From Gnetum montanum (taxonomy: Eukaryota > Streptophyta > Gnetopsida > Gnetales > Gnetaceae), in NCBI GenBank assembly GCA_015680685.1, contig MNCI01022386.1, positions 259,787 to 319,786 of the forward strand: 60,000 nucleotides of DNA, written 5' to 3'. Positions 58,305 through 60,000 of this stretch are shown piece after piece. How positions within the stretch are numbered: the first letter of the stretch is position 1; every line of letters starts with the position of its first letter. The notes under the pieces are model-generated. The model had not been told where the DNA came from, did not search any database, and saw only the letters and a list, made by a program, of their open reading frames with translations. The translations under genes were made by a program, and so were the position numbers.

Positions 58305-59154
58305 GTATGCTCTTTGTAGTGTGAATGCGTTTTGTTGCATGATTGCTTTTGAAACAATTCAAAAAGAAGAAGAAGAAGTGGTTTCCATGAGTAGTGTTGT
58401 AAAATCTGTATTAATAAATACATATGAGTAACTGGAATTATAAACAATGATAGAGAAACTGTTGCGAGAATGCAGGTCAATATTGAGGGCATTGGATGTA
58501 TGCGTGGTGAAATCGTAAGGGCTTGAGAGGGAATTATCCATGGCCTAGAAGGATCCTCAATATCAAAATGTGACAAACATTAGTGCATCAGGTGGCAGTT
58601 GTCACAAGATTAAGCAAGCAAGCTAAGACAAGAAAAATGGATTTTCCTTTAAAAAAAAAAAAAATTCTTGTCGGGGTGCCAGAGCTCAGGGATGTGGTGA
58701 CATTAAACATCCCCGTTGCTTAGGTCGGGGGAGTGGTTGGTTTGGGTTTCTTTGGAGTGGAAACAATGTTTAAATAATTGGATTTTAAGTCAAGTTGATT
58801 CTAAAAATCAAGTTGGCAAAAGTTGCAATAATGTTGAAAAGCTCAACATGAAAGAAGTTATTTTTAAAAAGTAATTATAATCCTAAATATAATTAGGGAT
58901 TAAAGGTTAAGAATTGGGAAAACAATTTGTTTGGCAGTTTGAAAATGTTGAAAATTGAAAATATTGTGGAAAGTTCATGCAAAAGTCAGTTGAAGGAATT
59001 GGCACATGTAAAATGAAAACTTTGGAAGGTTTTCAATGGTAAATTATAAACATTGAAAAAAGTAGAAAACACAATTAAATAGGCATAATTATAAAAAGAA
59101 ATGCAGTTTCAATAACAACATAAATAATGGGTGAAATAATAGTGAGAATTTAAG
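58305..59154. other. Start of ALG5 intron 5, no feature seen
   Basis: Begins GTATGC after the GAG codon of exon 5. Holds a short AAG microsatellite near 58,363 and poly(A) near 58,650. No further ALG5 exon is visible before 60,000; 59,481-60,000 is likewise empty. Confidence 0.5.
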
Positions 59155-59480
59155 GCCAAAGAGTCCCTCATAGCAAACAATTCCACTACCTAGGATCAAT
59201 CCTCCAATCACATGGCAAAATTGATAAAGATATAACAAAAAAAATTGAAGTAGGATGGTCAAATAAAGATAGGCTAGTGGTGTTGTATGTGATAAAAGAA
59301 TACTAATAAAACTAGAGGAAAAATTTTACAAAACAACAATCAGGCCTACTATCTTGTATGGTTTTGAATGTTAGACAATACACAAAAGAGGCATGAACAA
59401 CAAACCAGTGTGGTAGAAATATGAATACTTGGATGTTGAATGTTACTAGAAGAGATAAACTGCATATAAAAACCTACAAT
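59155..59480 (+). mobile_element. RTE-clade LINE ORF2 fragment in ALG5 intron 5
   Basis: The + strand translates, with stops, to YLGSILQSHGKIDKDITKKI, VGWSN, then (after damage) NFTKQQ, LSCMVLNV and MNTWMLNVTRRDKLHIK. This is the well-known C-terminal reverse-transcriptase segment of plant RTE LINEs (YLGS, GW, LYG.E.W and MR.LRW..G..R.D). It lies in the expected intron after exon 5. Confidence 0.75.
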
Positions 59481-60000
59481 GTTTTATGTTCTACTTTGAC
59501 ATTTCAATGAAACATTACATTTGGTTCAAATCAGTCATAACAATGGCCATTTACATGCAAACACTAGCATCCTTATTAATCAAAAGTAGCAATATTAATA
59601 CAGTAATAAATAAGAAAATAATATAATCAATCCATGTAGTTATTACTTTATTAGTTTGGTTAGCATTTTTGCTTTCTAGAAATTTTGAAAAACATTTTTT
59701 TAAAACCTTGTGTGAATTATTCAAAATGTTTGGCAAAGGGTTATAATTTTATCAAAAAAGTTTGTTACATTGGTTTTGGAAAAATTAGACTGAATGAAGT
59801 AGTGAAGACTTTTTTTGGTTGAATTTGTTAGAGTGAAGCCAAATCTTTTGTACTTAAATAATTTCTTTTTATGTTGTTTTAAAAAGTTAGGTCCTTTGTA
59901 ACATTTTAAAGCTACATTGTAATGTTAACACTAAGTTATAAAGGGGAATCTAGAATGTTCCAAGGAATATGGAAAGGGAAATCTAGAACATTTGAAAGGG

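Overview
This is nuclear plant DNA, AT-rich (judged by eye) and dominated by old, mutated transposable elements. One recognisable cellular gene lies at the right end: the 5' part of a dolichyl-phosphate beta-glucosyltransferase (ALG5-type) gene on the + strand. Five probable coding exons lie between 46,960 and 58,304, and a 10.3 kb intron 3 contains a complete Ty1/copia element. A very long intron, Athila-type and other LTR elements, nested insertions and many decayed LINE pieces suggest a large-genome seed plant, plausibly a gymnosperm. The clade is inference only. There are no bacterial-style genes, CRISPR arrays or recognisable RNA genes.

Layout. 1-3,900: no recognised gene. 3,901-4,722: solo LTR. 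4,825-24,047: a tRNA-derived SINE-like repeat split by a nest. Its outer layer is a + strand Ty3/gypsy element (4,907-23,963). Inside that element's gag is a - strand Athila-like element (element A, 6,849-18,419). Inside A's gag is a solo LTR of the same family (14,445-15,338). A further inverted LTR sits near the outer element's 3' end (22,149 to the gap at 23,015). 24,130-24,680: LINE reverse transcriptase fragment. 24,740-25,095: 3' end of a copia-type LTR, its primer site and first gag codons. 25,096-38,317: a second - strand Athila-like element (element B, 13.2 kb). 38,318-40,400: unassigned. 40,510-42,060: a 213-bp degenerate tandem repeat. 42,120-42,560: cluster of tRNA-like (SINE-head) sequences. 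42,582-43,512: another solo LTR. 43,513-44,820: decayed LINE ORF1-like sequence with a SINE-like insertion. 45,192-45,342: third SINE-like copy. 46,464-46,649: BED-finger-like fragment, divergent from the ALG5 gene. 46,960 to end: ALG5-type gene, with later exons beyond the window.

Elements A and B are classed as Athila-like from three signals: a primer site matching tRNA-Asp, an extra ORF downstream of the pol region on the same strand, and the gag-PR-RT-RH order. Target-site duplications (TSDs) are visible for most insertions, so the order of events can be read. All TSD mismatches are C/T or G/A transitions, and many stop codons occupy expected Gln, Trp or Arg codons, which fits methyl-cytosine decay. 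No autonomous element appears intact. The most unusual signals are a 14-bp phased array upstream of the TATA box in several LTRs whose monomer differs between subfamilies, a long third ORF kept in both Athila-like elements, and a C-x2-C-x2-EHP-x-GCCP motif in both gag proteins.
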